Below, one piece after another: positions 1 to 9,992 of a stretch of 64,000 bases of DNA. Source of the DNA: Drosophila miranda (lineage: Eukaryota > Arthropoda > Insecta > Diptera > Drosophilidae); NCBI RefSeq assembly GCF_003369915.1, contig NC_046673.1, positions 12,508,001 to 12,572,000 on the forward strand. Direction: 5' to 3'. The notes under the pieces are model-generated. The model was not told the origin of the DNA, did not search any database, and saw only the letters and a program-made list of their open reading frames with translations. Positions within the stretch are counted from its first letter, which is position 1; each line of letters starts with the position of its first letter. Position numbers and translations under genes: made by a program.

Positions 1-1
1 C

Positions 2-942
2 ATGCTCAGACTGGTGGACAACCAGGTAAGCTATCTATCTACATATGCACTTATCTGCCTCTATATTCGCCTCTCTTTCGCTTTCGTATTGCACAGAAGA
101 ACATGCAGCAGCAGCAGCAACTGCTGATGGGCCAGAAGATGGGCTCACACCGCAATGTCACCTCCTTCTCCAGTGGCTCCTCTGCCGACCACCTGGCCAG
201 CAGATCATCAATGAAGACCACTCCGGCTCTGAATGGCGGTGGCAGCTCCAATGGAACGGATGGGAGCTCGGCGTCGGGCCTGCACACCAAGTACAAGCCG
301 TATCTGAAAAAGGACAAGGCGCTGATCAAGAAGGTGCTTCTGGGGCTAAAGACCAAGCGGCCAGAGCATGTGCAGACGGCGCTGATTCGGCGACATTTGC
401 TGGAGCTGACGCAGAGCTTCATGATACCGCTGGAGCGATACATGGCCTCGCTGATGCCGCTGCAGAAGGACATCAGTCCGTTTAAGTCGGCGCCCAATGC
501 GAGCAGCTTCAAGCTGGACGACTTCCTGGCCACTCTGGAGACGGCCGGGCCGCAGCTAACGTCGCCCCTCAAGGGCGATTGGAAGGGCCTGTACAGGCGC
601 TTCTTTCGCTCGCCCAACTTCCGCGGATGGTACGAGTCGCGGCATCGCGAGCTTCAGCTTACCCTCCAGGATCTACAGCTGCAGGCCCTCTCCGAGGCGA
701 ATCTGGAGCACTGGGCCCACGACAAGCAGGAGGTGGAGATCATCGATATGATACTCAAGCTCAAGCAGAAACTGAATCTCTACAGCGACAAGTCGCAGGG
801 CCTGGAGGGTCTCGCCTGGCTCAGCGCCCACAACAGCAGCAATGCCAGCCATCGGCTGAGCACACAGCAGCAGATCCAGGCGCAGATCGAGTGCATGAAG
901 GGTCTGCTGCCGCCCGATCTCAAGAATGTGGTGAATCTTTGA
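2..942 (+). CDS. DENND6-family DENN-domain protein, C-terminal part (5' end outside window)
   Basis: Partial gene. Coding exons 2..25 and 97..942 are joined across a 71-nt intron (donor AG|GTAAGC, acceptor TTGCACAG). Reading continues in frame through the glutamine run to a TGA at 940-942. About 290 residues are visible. The C-terminal block with FMIPLERYMASLMPLQ, GPQLTS and KGDWKGLYRRFF is the signature I know from vertebrate DENND6A/B (FAM116), which act as guanine-nucleotide exchange factors for Rab GTPases (reported for Rab14) in endosomal recycling. The first ~60 residues of the long exon are low complexity (Q, S, G, N) and probably a fly-specific insertion. The catalytic DENN core lies left of the window, so activity cannot be judged. 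Family assignment is firm; the FlyBase symbol is not recalled. Confidence 0.88.
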   Translation, partial: AQTGGQPGKLSIYICTYLPLYSPLFRFRIAQKNMQQQQQLLMGQKMGSHRNVTSFSSGSSADHLASRSSMKTTPALNGGGSSNGTDGSSASGLHTKYKPYLKKDKALIKKVLLGLKTKRPEHVQTALIRRHLLELTQSFMIPLERYMASLMPLQKDISPFKSAPNASSFKLDDFLATLETAGPQLTSPLKGDWKGLYRRFFRSPNFRGWYESRHRELQLTLQDLQLQALSEANLEHWAHDKQEVEIIDMILKLKQKLNLYSDKSQGLEGLAWLSAHNSSNASHRLSTQQQIQAQIECMKGLLPPDLKNVVNL

Positions 943-1270
943 TCGTTCCTGCAGATTCTTAGCTAAATCAATGGCGCTTCCTACTTTACACTACCCCTCA
1001 ATCCCTCTTCTTTAATTGTATGCGAGTGAGTGCCTGCCTGCCTGCCTGCGTGTGTGTGTGTGGCGCGTGTGATGTTGTGTGTTATAATCCATTAGATGGA
1101 GTCCATCAGTGGGGTCTCCGTTCGGCAGGGGCTTGGGGTAGGTACAGAGCGACGCCTCTTCATAGTTGTATATACGTTTTAACTGTCTAAAATCGGATTT
1201 GATCTATTATTGCTATATCCGTGTCTGTTTTAAGTGTAAAATAAACCTCAAACTGAATTCACAAATCGCT
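943..1270 (+). terminator. 3' UTR and poly(A) signal of the DENND6-like gene
   Basis: Non-coding sequence follows the stop. It includes a short TGCC/GTGT-rich run near 1030-1065 and an AATAAA at 1240-1245, the only canonical plus-strand signal close to the stop. Cleavage would fall near 1260-1275. Confidence 0.6.
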
Positions 1271-1479
1271 TATAATCGTTATATGTTATATATTCAAGGA
1301 CATCAATAATCGAAAAGCAAGACACAAGAGTCCCTCGTTTACACCGCGACAAAGAAAAGAGTGTGCCAATTTGTTTGCTGATAAGCGTCTACCAGTCGGT
1401 TTCGCGTTACATGCCAAATCAGAGAACGAAACGAGCACTTTCCAGCAGAAATAATTAATTATGGTTCTCCTCTAATGAT

Positions 1480-1780
1480 TTCTGATATGATATGTGGAGG
1501 TCGAACTATTATTTCGCTTTCAAACAATTTCTATTTGGCTTCAATTAAATTTTAGACACAATCCCAAAACAAGGGAGTCCTTAAAATTAGCCAGTCATAT
1601 AGAAAATCAATTAATCAATCGGATAAAATAATGTGCTCAGAACTGAGAATCCTGTCTAGCTAGTTATATCAAATCGAATACAAAAATCGACGAATTTGAC
1701 TTCCTTGAACAAATGACCCACGAAAATTATGAATCTTGAAGAATTTTTAGCGCAGTTTAGGTGAAAGATGCAAAGATGAA
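1480..1780 (-). repeat. Dispersed repeat copy related to the 21.4-24.3 kb cluster
   Basis: The stretch 1617-1660 (CGGATAAAATAATGTGCTCAG followed by a CTGAG and CTAGCTAG) matches 24222-24256 in the same orientation, and in reverse complement the units at about 21.45, 21.84, 22.04 and 22.27 kb. The stretch 1735-1770 (TTGAAGAATTTTTAGCGCAG then AGGTGAAAGAT) matches 23480-23520 directly and 21745-21775 inverted. It has no coding capacity and is most likely a non-autonomous transposon fragment. Boundaries are approximate. Confidence 0.7.
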
Positions 1781-1795
1781 GGATGGGCTTTCATT

Positions 1796-1882
1796 TTATT
1801 TTGTAGTTTTATCTTTGGGAATCCGCTGCGGTGCCGCCTCAACCAGGCACATCAGCGCCGTGGCGACCAGGCACAAAAAGAA
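1796..1882 (-). CDS. Possible terminal exon of a small secreted-peptide gene
   Basis: On the minus strand a good acceptor (pyrimidine-rich CCTTTGCAG ending at 1883) opens a 28-codon frame ending in TAA at 1798-1796. The translation begins with a strongly hydrophobic stretch, FFLCLVATALMCLVEA, followed by AAPQRIPKDKTTK. This resembles the end of a signal peptide plus a very short mature peptide, as in small fly peptide genes whose first exon encodes only a few residues. No matching ATG exon with a donor was found between 1886 and 2343. The retroelement starting near 2290 may have separated or removed it. Could be a decayed gene or chance. Confidence 0.25.
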   Translation of the reverse strand, partial: FFLCLVATALMCLVEAAPQRIPKDKTTK

Positions 1883-2289
1883 CTGCAAAGGGAAGACAGG
1901 CAGGAAGGCATTGAGAGTGTTTCAGCGAGTGTTGGCCGCAAATGTTACTCGAGTTAGTAAACATCTTGAAATCGTGCTCCGATGATATTATGCAAGGCCC
2001 CCCACCCCGCCACTTGTTTACCTGGGAGCCGAGATTTATTGCCTTAGCGCTTTTATTTGCTGTTCTCACATACTATGTTTTAGACACCTTTTGAGGTCGG
2101 CAAATAGATGCCAATTAAATATTTTCCACATTTCCACACACACGACGTATTCCCAATTAACTTGTGCACAAAAGTGCATTGAAAATTGTGGGGCGTGGTC
2201 GGTCGTCCGTCTCATCTCTGTCGCCGCCATCGTCGCCGTCGCCGTCGCCGTCATCGTCACCTTCCCAGTCTCTGTTTCTTTCGAAACCT

Positions 2290-3887
2290 ATGTAGGTTCA
2301 CCCCAGATCGACTCTTGGGCAATTGGCTGCCCAAAAACACTTTGAATGAATAAACTCAAAATAGACCTTGCCAAGCCACTGGGCATTATCAAACACCTCT
2401 CGTCCTTAAAATACAACTGCCACACCTCATCACTTGTACAAATTATTAAATCTCCAATCATATCCAAAGTCGACTTCTGCACTAACAACCTTCTATCCGA
2501 AGCCAACCACCTTCACACCTTGGAAAACAAGCGAGATTTTCTAACTGGCAAAATATTTAAAAACCTCATCCACGCTAAAGACACCCCCCTAAACTCACTC
2601 CCAAAAAACCAAAAAAAAAAAAAAAAACACAGACTGCTTAGCACGATTGACAGAGCCAAACAAATATCCCAGAATAACCTCATACCGTTCTCCCCGATTA
2701 AAACCTCCAACACCAATAAATTCAACATGACAACCATCCTTAAAGCAACCAACATCACCCTATCCAAACACGATAAAAACACCACCCCCCCAATAGTCTT
2801 CCACCAACTCTTCCACTCCATCAAATCCAACCTCCACCAACACACCTTCCTATACACAGACGGGTCCAAAGCAGCAGGCATTACCAGCTATAGCATCTGC
2901 AATGAGACATCAACCATAAAATCCGGACTACTTCCACAGTACTCCTCAGTCCTTTCCAGCGAAATCATAGCTATCCACGAAGCCATTCTACTAAGCCGCA
3001 ACAAACGCGGAAGATACGCTATCTGCACTGATTCACTCTCCTCTATATCCGCAATTACCAATCCCAACAATTCCTCGTACTACCCCACCACAATCCGTAA
3101 CCTCGTCACCAAACTTTTCCCAAAAATAACAATTATATGGATACCTAGCCACATTGGCATAAAAGGGAACGAAATTGCTGACACCGCAGCCAAAACTCCA
3201 ACCTCCAAACTACCCCTCATATATACCCCCAATCATAATTCTAACGACATCTCACTATACCTTAAGAAAATCCTCATATCTAAACAAACAGACCTCCTCA
3301 CTAAGACTTCCCCCTGGTACCAACAAGTTATCAACCTATCTTCCACTCATCCTCCCCCCAAAAACCTAAACAACCTTAACAGAAGACACCAAGTCATCCT
3401 AAATAGATTGAGACAAGATTCACCAATGCCCACTACATGGATAAAACATCCTCCAACGCATGCCCACTGTGCCACAACCCAACCATAGACATAAGACACA
3501 TACTATACACATGCCCCGCCCTCTCTCTTCAAAGATCCTCAATATTCCATAACACCGACCCCATGCAATACATCTCCAACCCTAACACCAAAAACGCAAA
3601 AATAATCCTCAACTATCTAGACCAATCTAAAATCATTCACTACATATAACCTCATAAACAATCATCCCTGTACATATACATATACACAATTAGTATTTTA
3701 GATAATAATTCCTCCACAACATATAATAACGTATAGAACCAACCCTGTACATATGTATATAAGTACATACATCCTCAAACGTATAATAACAGTATAGTGA
3801 GCTTAAGGCCTCAGCAGCTATAGCCCCATACCCTGTTAATACCTAGTTTTAACTATTTATTAGCTTTATATAATAATAATAATAATA
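2290..3887 (+). mobile_element. 5'-truncated I-clade non-LTR retrotransposon
   Basis: An A/C-rich unit carries the RNase H and C-terminal zinc-knuckle-like part of an ORF2 protein, a short 3' UTR, and a 3' terminus of five TAA repeats (3871-3885). I-factor-type elements are known to end in TAA repeats rather than poly(A), and to carry RNase H, which Jockey elements lack. The 5' border (about 2290) is estimated from where protein similarity begins; reverse transcriptase and ORF1 are absent. 5' truncation is the usual outcome of target-primed reverse transcription. I could not identify a clear target-site duplication. Confidence 0.8.
2346..3649 (+). pseudogene. Retrotransposon ORF2 fragment: RNase H plus C-terminal Cys/His region, frameshifted
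   Basis: The main open frame, 2346-3488, contains an RNase H fold. The four expected acidic positions are visible: Asp in YTDGSK, Glu in SSEIIAI, Asp in CTDSLSS and Asp in NEIADTAAK. The WIPSHIGIKGNEIAD block is typical. The natural reading then passes, at about 3415-3425, into the next frame, which runs to a TAA at 3647-3649 and carries CPLCHNP...RHILYTCP, a C-terminal Cys/His motif usual in I-clade ORF2. That shift, a stop just upstream of 2346, and a run of 17 A inside the frame (about 2610-2626) show it is a dead copy. Confidence 0.75.
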
Positions 3888-3895
3888 TTATTTCC

Positions 3896-4310
3896 CCACG
3901 TTGGCTTTTCCAAACTTTATTTTTGTGCCTGTGGCAAGGAGGCTCCTCAGAGGCTGCATTCGGGCGAGAGGGCCGACGGGAGTACTCCTTATAGACGCCA
4001 AGACACATCCGATACTCGATCAACTGAAGCTTGTGCATGACGCTGATCTTGCTGCGGATAAAAGCGGCAGTCGGGTGGCTGCTTCATCTCCACGTTCTAG
4101 TACTCGGCCAGGCACGTGTTCCAGGGGCAATCGTGCTGCCCGTCGAGATCCGCGGCCATAGCTGCGACTCTCAGCGTTCCCGCTCGTTGCTTGGTTTTGA
4201 TTTTGTTCTGCTTTTCTTTCGTCGTTAAAAGCGATTGATTTCCCAGCCATAACCAGGGATTTACTGGGGCAGAGGACCTCCTTCCAGACTAGGGGGCCAT
4301 GGGGCAATGA
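3896..4310 (-). other. Unidentified minus-strand segment with coding-like GC content; possible decayed gene
   Basis: The sequence is GC-rich compared with its flanks and lies between the retroelement 3' end and the Mcm3 poly(A) signal. On the minus strand an open frame runs about 4334 to 4020 and another about 4038 to 3853, but neither resembles a family I know. A third frame has a methionine followed by a cysteine-containing stretch interrupted by TAG. A minus-strand AATAAA lies at 3916-3921. This looks like a degenerate exon or retro-pseudogene with scrambled frame, but it could be non-coding. Confidence 0.25.
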
Positions 4311-4323
4311 GTGGTTCCAAGAT

Positions 4324-4329
4324 TTTATT
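4324..4329 (-). terminator. Poly(A) signal of Mcm3
   Basis: The minus strand reads AATAAA about 135 nt beyond the Mcm3 stop codon. It is the first canonical signal downstream, so the 3' UTR would be about 150 nt. Confidence 0.65.
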
Positions 4330-4462
4330 ATCATATAAATTACACAGAAAACAAAAAATATAACTTAACCAATATTCATGAGGATTATGTGTGGTTGAAC
4401 AGAAACGAGGGAACGTCAAGGGATGAGGGCGGATTTCGGAGAGATGGAATGGTTTTTTTATT

Positions 4463-7022
4463 TTAGATAAGAAAGACAATTTCGTCCGCCACCATGATCT
4501 GGTTGTCGTCGGTCATGCGGTGGATAGCGGCCTCGATCTCGCCGCTGGCAAATGGCTCCGCGTTGTTCTCATTGATGGCCGTTGTGATGCGGCCGAGGGG
4601 CAGGCTCTGCTCGCGTGCCTCGCGGAACAGACGCTGCAGGCCGTTCTTGAAGGCCCCTAGACGGGCATCGCTGATGTTAGCCGGCGTGGGAGTGGCGCCG
4701 ACCGACTGCTCCTCACTGCTGGCCAACTGGTTGGCGTTAGTGGTGCTGCTGCTGGTTTCACCACTGCGTACGGCTGGTAGAGAGCGACGGGTCTCACGAC
4801 GCGTCAGATCGCCGGCATCCGGCTGCGGTGTCTCGATATCCTCCTCGTCGCTATCGACCACAGCATGGGGGTCGGCCTCGGTGCGGGTGCGCTTCCTGCG
4901 ACGCGTGGGCGAACGTTTCCTGGCGACAGCATCGTCCCCGTCATCGGAGGCGCCGCTATAGCGGCGACGCTTGTTGCCGCGCTCTTTCTCCAGGACCTTC
5001 TTGAAGTAGGCAAACTGCACCAGTTCAATGGCCGACAGGGCATCGTCCATGGTCACAGTCTTGGACATGCGGGCGCGTGCATGGGCCGTGGACAGACGAA
5101 TCAGCGTCTCCAAAGTACGGGCCGTGATGGGTTGGGTGCGTGCCACATCGCTGTCGACCGCCTCCTGGGAGCGGAGGCGCGAGTACTCATTGGCAATGGC
5201 CTCGCATGCCTGCTCGCTCAGCTTCGGCTTCATGCACTTGGCCACATGGATGTACTTGCGCATGAACTCCACGGAGAGGATCCTCTCATCGCGCTGGCGC
5301 GACTTGCCATGCAGCAGGGCATCGTATTTCTCATAGACCTCGGTGTCCTTTTTCTCCTCGTTGCTGGAGACAAAGGAGAGCGAGTCCGCATAGGAGCTGC
5401 CCATGGAAAGGGGTTCGCCGTCGGCCTCTTTGGGATTGCGATAGCGATGCATGCGCACCACATGGTCGGAGATCAGTTGGTCCACATCGCTGTCGATCAC
5501 GTCCAGCATCACGAAGAGCAGATCGAAACGCGACAGCAGCGAATCCTGCAGCCCAATATTCTCCATGGGCGTCTTATACTGATCGTACTGCAAAAACAGA
5601 GTAGGGGGGATCGATTATACAAAATGGTAGATGGTGGATGGAGTAGGGCCAGAATATTCTTACCCTTCCGTACACGGGATTGGCAGCTGCCAGGACAGAG
5701 CAGCGGGCGTTGAGGGAGGCATGGATGCCCGCCTTGGAGATGGTGACGCGACCCTGTTCCATCACTTCGTGTATGGCCGTGCGATCGATGTCGCTCATCT
5801 TGTCGAACTCATCGATGCAGACGACACCGCGATCGGCCAGGACCATGGCGCCAGCCTCTAGGCGACGCTCGCCCGTCTCCTGATCGGTGGTAACGGCCGC
5901 CGTCAGACCCACGCCACTGGAGCCACGTCCAGTGGTGGGTATGGCACGCGGTGCCGTATTGAGCACATAGCGGAGCAGCTGAGACTTGGCCACCGACGGA
6001 TCGCCGATGAGCAGCACATTAATGTCGCCACGCAGCCTGGTGCCGTTGGGCAGAAGCTTCTCCACGCCCCCGAGCAGGAGGCAGAGAATCGCCTTCTTCA
6101 CATAGACATGGCCGTGGATCGAGGGGGCCAGACTCTTGCTAAGCAGCTCGAAAATGTCGTTGTTCTTGGCCAGCTTCTTGCAGACCATAATGTCTTCGCG
6201 CGAGATGTCCAGGTTGTTCTCCTTGCTCAGCAGCGAGATGTTGTTGGCCAGCAGCACCGTGCGGAAGGTGCCTGATGTGTAGCCGCCGCGCTTGCTTGGT
6301 AAACAGCGATAGCTGCCCACGATCTGGACTCGGTCGCCGGGCTTGCAGCGATCTACGAGATCATCGTCGCAGACAATGTCAACGGAGCGGGGTAGCTGGC
6401 CGGCCGGCGCCTTCTCGGGCATCTCCTGTATGGTGAGCGTCTGGTGGTCCTTGTAGACGGACAGTCCGAACTCTGTCTCGAGGAGATTGCCATCGTCGTC
6501 CTTGGTGGGATAGGCGGCGCCCGAGGGCACGGCCTCGAAGGAGGTGAGGTCTGTGTACTTGCGCTCCAGCACTTTGCGCGTCGTGGGACAGTAGTGGACG
6601 CTGCGCACCACCTTGGGCCGGATCAGGGAGACCTTTGTGACGATTCCCTCCACGCAGACCATGTTGCCCAGGTAAATGGAGGTGAGGGAACGCGGCGTCA
6701 CATGCCGATTGCCAAAGCAGCCCTCGAAGCCCACAAAGAAGTCTTCGTGCAGCTTGGCATAGCTGGGGTCCACCGTGGAGGCGTATTCCTTGAGGGCACG
6801 ACCGAAGGCCAGCTGCTCGTCGGATGCGTTACTAAGCAGGCCCATGGCTCGCTGCGGATTCTTGCGCTTCAGATCGTTAATGTTCACCACAAGACGCTTG
6901 CTTTTTTCGGCAATCATGTCCTTCACATGGCCGGAATAGATTCCCTGGTCCTCTTCATCGTCCAGAAAGTCCAAATACTCGCGCTGTATGTCCCTAATAA
7001 ACTGCTCACTATCGTGGGACAT
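4463..7022 (-). CDS. Mcm3: DNA replication licensing factor MCM3
   Basis: Two coding exons, 7022..5664 and 5587..4463, flank a 76-nt intron (donor GG|GTAAGA, acceptor TTTGCAG). Joined, they give 827 residues, a normal length for MCM3. Mcm3 is a subunit of the MCM2-7 replicative helicase, loaded at origins in G1. Visible motifs: Walker [10 protein letters not shown] (about 340-348), Walker B CIDEFDKM (about 402-409), NPVYGRYDQYK spanning the splice junction, and arginine finger SRFD (Arg about 473). The C-terminal third holds a basic, acidic and serine-rich linker followed by a winged-helix-like end. The start ATG gives [20 protein letters not shown], typical of MCM3. The promoter module lies about 145 bp upstream. 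No defects are seen. Confidence 0.97.
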
Positions 7023-7167
7023 TGTTCTGTTTCACTTGAACTTCAACTCTCGATCGATCAGCAATCAAACACCAAATTCTCCTTACTCTCGGCGAGACGC
7101 TTGAAAACAAACACAACTTTTGGTGCCAAATGCGCCGTATGCTAACTTTTTGGCGGGAAGTAGTGTG

Positions 7168-7250
7168 TAGTGTGACCGCGGTCTCAGAAACCTCACAAAT
7201 ATATCGAAATATACCGTCTCATTTTTAAAATATACCGTAAGTATTTATTT
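7168..7250 (-). promoter_or_regulatory. Mcm3 promoter: Ohler Motif 1 plus GGTATA repeats
   Basis: The minus strand at 7178-7168 reads CGGTCACACTA, a perfect match to the core promoter Motif 1 (YGGTCACACTR, bound by M1BP at housekeeping genes). Immediately upstream in the same orientation lie two GGTATATTT/GATATATTT units and a TTACGGTATATTTT (7190-7245). A near-identical arrangement occurs at 21.3 kb and 24.3 kb. The distance to the Mcm3 ATG is about 145 bp. Confidence 0.75.
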
Positions 7251-7480
7251 CTTTACATGGTAACTACATGCCAACTACACATTTGCTACCTACGAACTAT
7301 ACTTTTATGTAATTGCCAAAAGCGACACGTAGAGGGGAAATGTGTATGTTTGCGCCAGTGTGAAAAACCTCCGCTATCCATTTTTTTACGCCTTTTTTCC
7401 GACACTTTTGAAACTATCAAAAATTCGATGCTGATCACGAATTAGTATTCGATGTGGCCTGTGACATGGCTTTAAATTGC
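7250..7480 (-). repeat. Dispersed repeat shared with 23855-24110
   Basis: Read on the plus strand, this segment matches the reverse complement of 23855-24110 in ordered blocks: ATGGTA-CTACA..., ATGTAATT, GGGGAAATGTGTA, GCGCCAGT, CCTCCG(C/T)TATCC, and CACGAATTAGTATTCGAT with the following GGCCTG-GACATG. Each copy sits just upstream of a GGTATA/Motif 1 module. It has no coding capacity and is probably a non-autonomous element. Confidence 0.7.
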
Positions 7481-8190
7481 ATTCTTGCATTGGACAAGAG
7501 GGTGAGTCCATAATGTGTCTTAAAATAGACTGGAAAATAATAGAAAATACTATGAAAAGCATAAACTTACCGAGTGTGTGAGCTAGATATGGTTGGCAGC
7601 ACTGCTGGCAAAGACTTCAAAACCACATAAGTGTGACCACAGGGGCATCGTAGAAAAACACTGCTGTGGTGAATAACGATATTTTGAAATTAGCCACTTA
7701 TTAATATGACCTTTCAGTGCAAGTGAATGAAATGACACAAGGGGGTGGTCGACGCGGTTGTGCGGCGCTGACAAGGCCTTCCATTGAGTGATTATCGCAG
7801 CCGGTTTTGATCAAAATAAGAACAAACCCAAAGCAATTCGTATCAAATATGACCCAGGTTCAATGTGCCAACAATGAGAACCGGTCGCAGCGCGTTGCCG
7901 CCGTTCATTATCACCCAAAAGCGAAACCGATCCCAAAGCCCCCAGATGGTGTGTCACAAAGTCAAGCTCATTTGGCGATAATAATGATACAGGAATTGCA
8001 GCAACAATTTTAAATACGCGCCAACCATTTCAGGTGGCGATTCAGCGCGCGTGCCTGGAGAGTAAGTGGAGGAAGTTGTCCGGCAGGTTTGCGGCTGCCG
8101 ACACTCGAATAGATATCCGATCCGATCCGATCAGATTCCCCAAAGTGCAGTACACGTCTGGCTGCGAGCACGAAAGGAAGATACCCCATT
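7481..8190. other. Intergenic DNA between the Mcm3 promoter region and the CLIP protease
   Basis: No convincing open frame. Near 7629-7639 the minus strand reads TGGTCACACTT, a one-base departure from Motif 1, and 7600-7612 contains CAGCACTG. These could mark a second weak promoter, but no minus-strand gene is seen for it. From about 8008 the sequence likely includes the protease promoter (TTTAAATA at 8008-8015, an initiator-like TTCAGC at 8041) and its 5' UTR. Confidence 0.4.
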
Positions 8191-9644
8191 ATGAGCCTGT
8201 ATCCAATGCTGCTACTGCCGCTGCTGCTGCTCCCATTTGCGGCAGGTAATAGAGAAGAGAAATCTGCAGAGAGCTGGATCTGTGGAGATAATTTTGTATG
8301 TACTTTGATTCTAGCGGCCACGCCCACACCTGCCATCAGTCCGCTGTCGCAGCGTGGGATCATCTTTCCCAAGGAGTCCTTTGACGACTGCTTCCTGGAC
8401 GATGCCATGCAAATGGCTGGCACCTGCAAGCTAATGCAGGACTGCCCCCCGGCCCTGCGGCGTTGGCTCGAAAAGCGGGAATCTCCCAAGACCTGCTATT
8501 TTGTTAAATTCGATCACTACATTTGCTGTGAGCCGGATAAACAGCCACTGATCTCCGTCACGAGCACATCAACAACAGAGCGACCCACACTTCCCCCGTT
8601 GCCGTCACTCAAGAAGCGCCCTAGCGTGCTGGGTGAGTACGAAATCCCCTTCTCCTCTCATCACTAAGCCATGACTAACCCTTGGGTTTCGGGTTTCCCC
8701 CTTCACTCTCTCTTTCTATCTACGACAGCGTGCTATGACTACAATAATGTGAAGCAGCTGAACGAGCGCGACATCACCTTCGTGGTGTCGGTGGTGGGGG
8801 GAAAACCGACGGCCTACCGGGAGTACCCCTTCATGGCTGCACTCGGCTGGCGTTCCAATTTCGATGAGCGGATCTACTATCGCTGCGGCGGAGCCCTGAT
8901 CTCACCCACATTTGTACTCACGGCGGCCCATTGCATTGACTTTGGCGGGTAAGATCATACAGGCATCCAGGCAAGATCTCCGAAATATAATCCTTATTGT
9001 TTTCATCTACCTTCCGCAGAGCGCTGCCCAGTCAGGTGCGTTTGGGTGGCGATAATCTAACCCTGGCCACAGGCGAGGATTTCAACATCAAGCGCGCCAT
9101 CATTCATCCGGAGTACAACGCCAGTACGGCCTACAATGACATTGCTCTGCTGGAGCTGGAGCTGAATGCAGAGTTGCAGGCGCCTTCCCTGCGTCCCACC
9201 TGTCTGTGGGACCAGCAGGAGCTGGCCGACACAGAGCTGATGGCCATTGGCTATGGCCAGACGCGTTTTGCTGGCCTCTCCTCGTCCCAGCTGCTGAAGG
9301 TGCCCCTCCAGTGGGTGGGCAACGAGCAGTGCCAGATCCACTATCCACCCGAGACCCTCTCGCTGGGCGTGGTGGCCACGCAGCTGTGCGCTGGCGATGC
9401 CACACGCCAGCGGGATACGTGCCAGGGTGACTCTGGTGGACCGCTGATCATGCAGAACGGACCCCTCGGCTATGTGGTGGGCATCACATCGCTCGGCCAG
9501 GGCTGTGCCAGTGGCCCACCCTCGGTGTACACCCGCGTCTCCAGCTATGTGTCCTGGATCGAGGCGACTGTCTGGCCCGGTGGCTACCAGGAGCAGATCC
9601 CACTCCCACCTGCTCCCGAATTCGATCTGAGAGGACCAATCTGA
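8191..9644 (+). CDS. Secreted CLIP-domain serine protease (trypsin-like)
   Basis: Coding exons 8191..8245, 8315..8632, 8729..8948 and 9020..9644; 405 residues. The first intron (69 nt) is in frame without stops, so a naive reading runs through it; removing it gives a clean signal peptide (MSLYPMLLLPLLLLPFAA then AATPTPA). A six-cysteine CLIP domain follows (DDCFLDD ... GTCKLMQDC ... KTCYFV ... YICC), then a Ser/Thr/Pro linker. The S1 protease domain begins at VVGG and has His192 (TAAHC), Asp238 (NDIAL) and Ser336 (GDSGG). An Asp six residues before the serine (DTCQGDS) predicts cleavage after Arg/Lys. CLIP proteases act in haemolymph cascades (Toll, melanization); which one this serves is unknown. 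The residue before VVGG is Ser, not the usual basic residue. Confidence 0.93.
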
Positions 9645-9685
9645 AAAGGAATCAATTATTTATCTATTATTTCATAATTTAAACA

Positions 9686-9691
9686 AATAAA
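9686..9691 (+). terminator. Poly(A) signal of the CLIP protease gene
   Basis: AATAAA lies 42 nt after the TGA, within an AT-rich tail. Confidence 0.7.
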
Positions 9692-9932
9692 CGGAATATT
9701 TATATAGCAGCTAGCACTCTAGAGGCAGAACTCAATTGATCTAACGTCTTCGACGTTTTGTGGAAGGTACGAGTCGAAAGCCTGGATGCCGGCGCCCGCT
9801 GATAAGGGCCTATCGGTCGATCGGTCTACCGTTTCTGTTCTGTTCGATCTGTTTTCCCGGATGTATTTCCAGCTGTTTTAACGGCTTTCGGCAAAACAGT
9901 TGCATTGGCCGATTGGTCGGATTGGTATACCT

Positions 9933-9960
9933 TATAAAGCCCCTAGAGCGTTGGTCAGCA
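9933..9960 (+). promoter_or_regulatory. TATA box and initiator of the C-type lectin gene
   Basis: TATAAAG at 9933-9939 is followed about 24 bp later by an initiator-like GGTCAGCA (9953-9960), 33 bp upstream of the ATG. TATA-type promoters suit inducible secreted-protein genes. The spacing is slightly short, so the start site may lie a few bases further on. Confidence 0.55.
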
Positions 9961-9992
9961 AGTATTCGTGCCTCGAACATAGCCAGCTAAAG

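Noticed and set aside
4494-5713. Long plus-strand open frames opposite Mcm3
   Set aside because: Antisense frames over a GC-rich conserved gene; no domain content and no promoter or poly(A) signals of their own.
7629-7639. Motif 1-like TGGTCACACTT on the minus strand as a separate promoter
   Set aside because: The last base departs from the consensus, it lacks the GGTATA flank, and no minus-strand gene starts there.
8246-8314. Open reading through the first protease intron
   Set aside because: The 69-nt stretch has no stop and is a multiple of three, but it has good splice sites, and removing it restores a standard signal-peptide junction. Treated as an intron.
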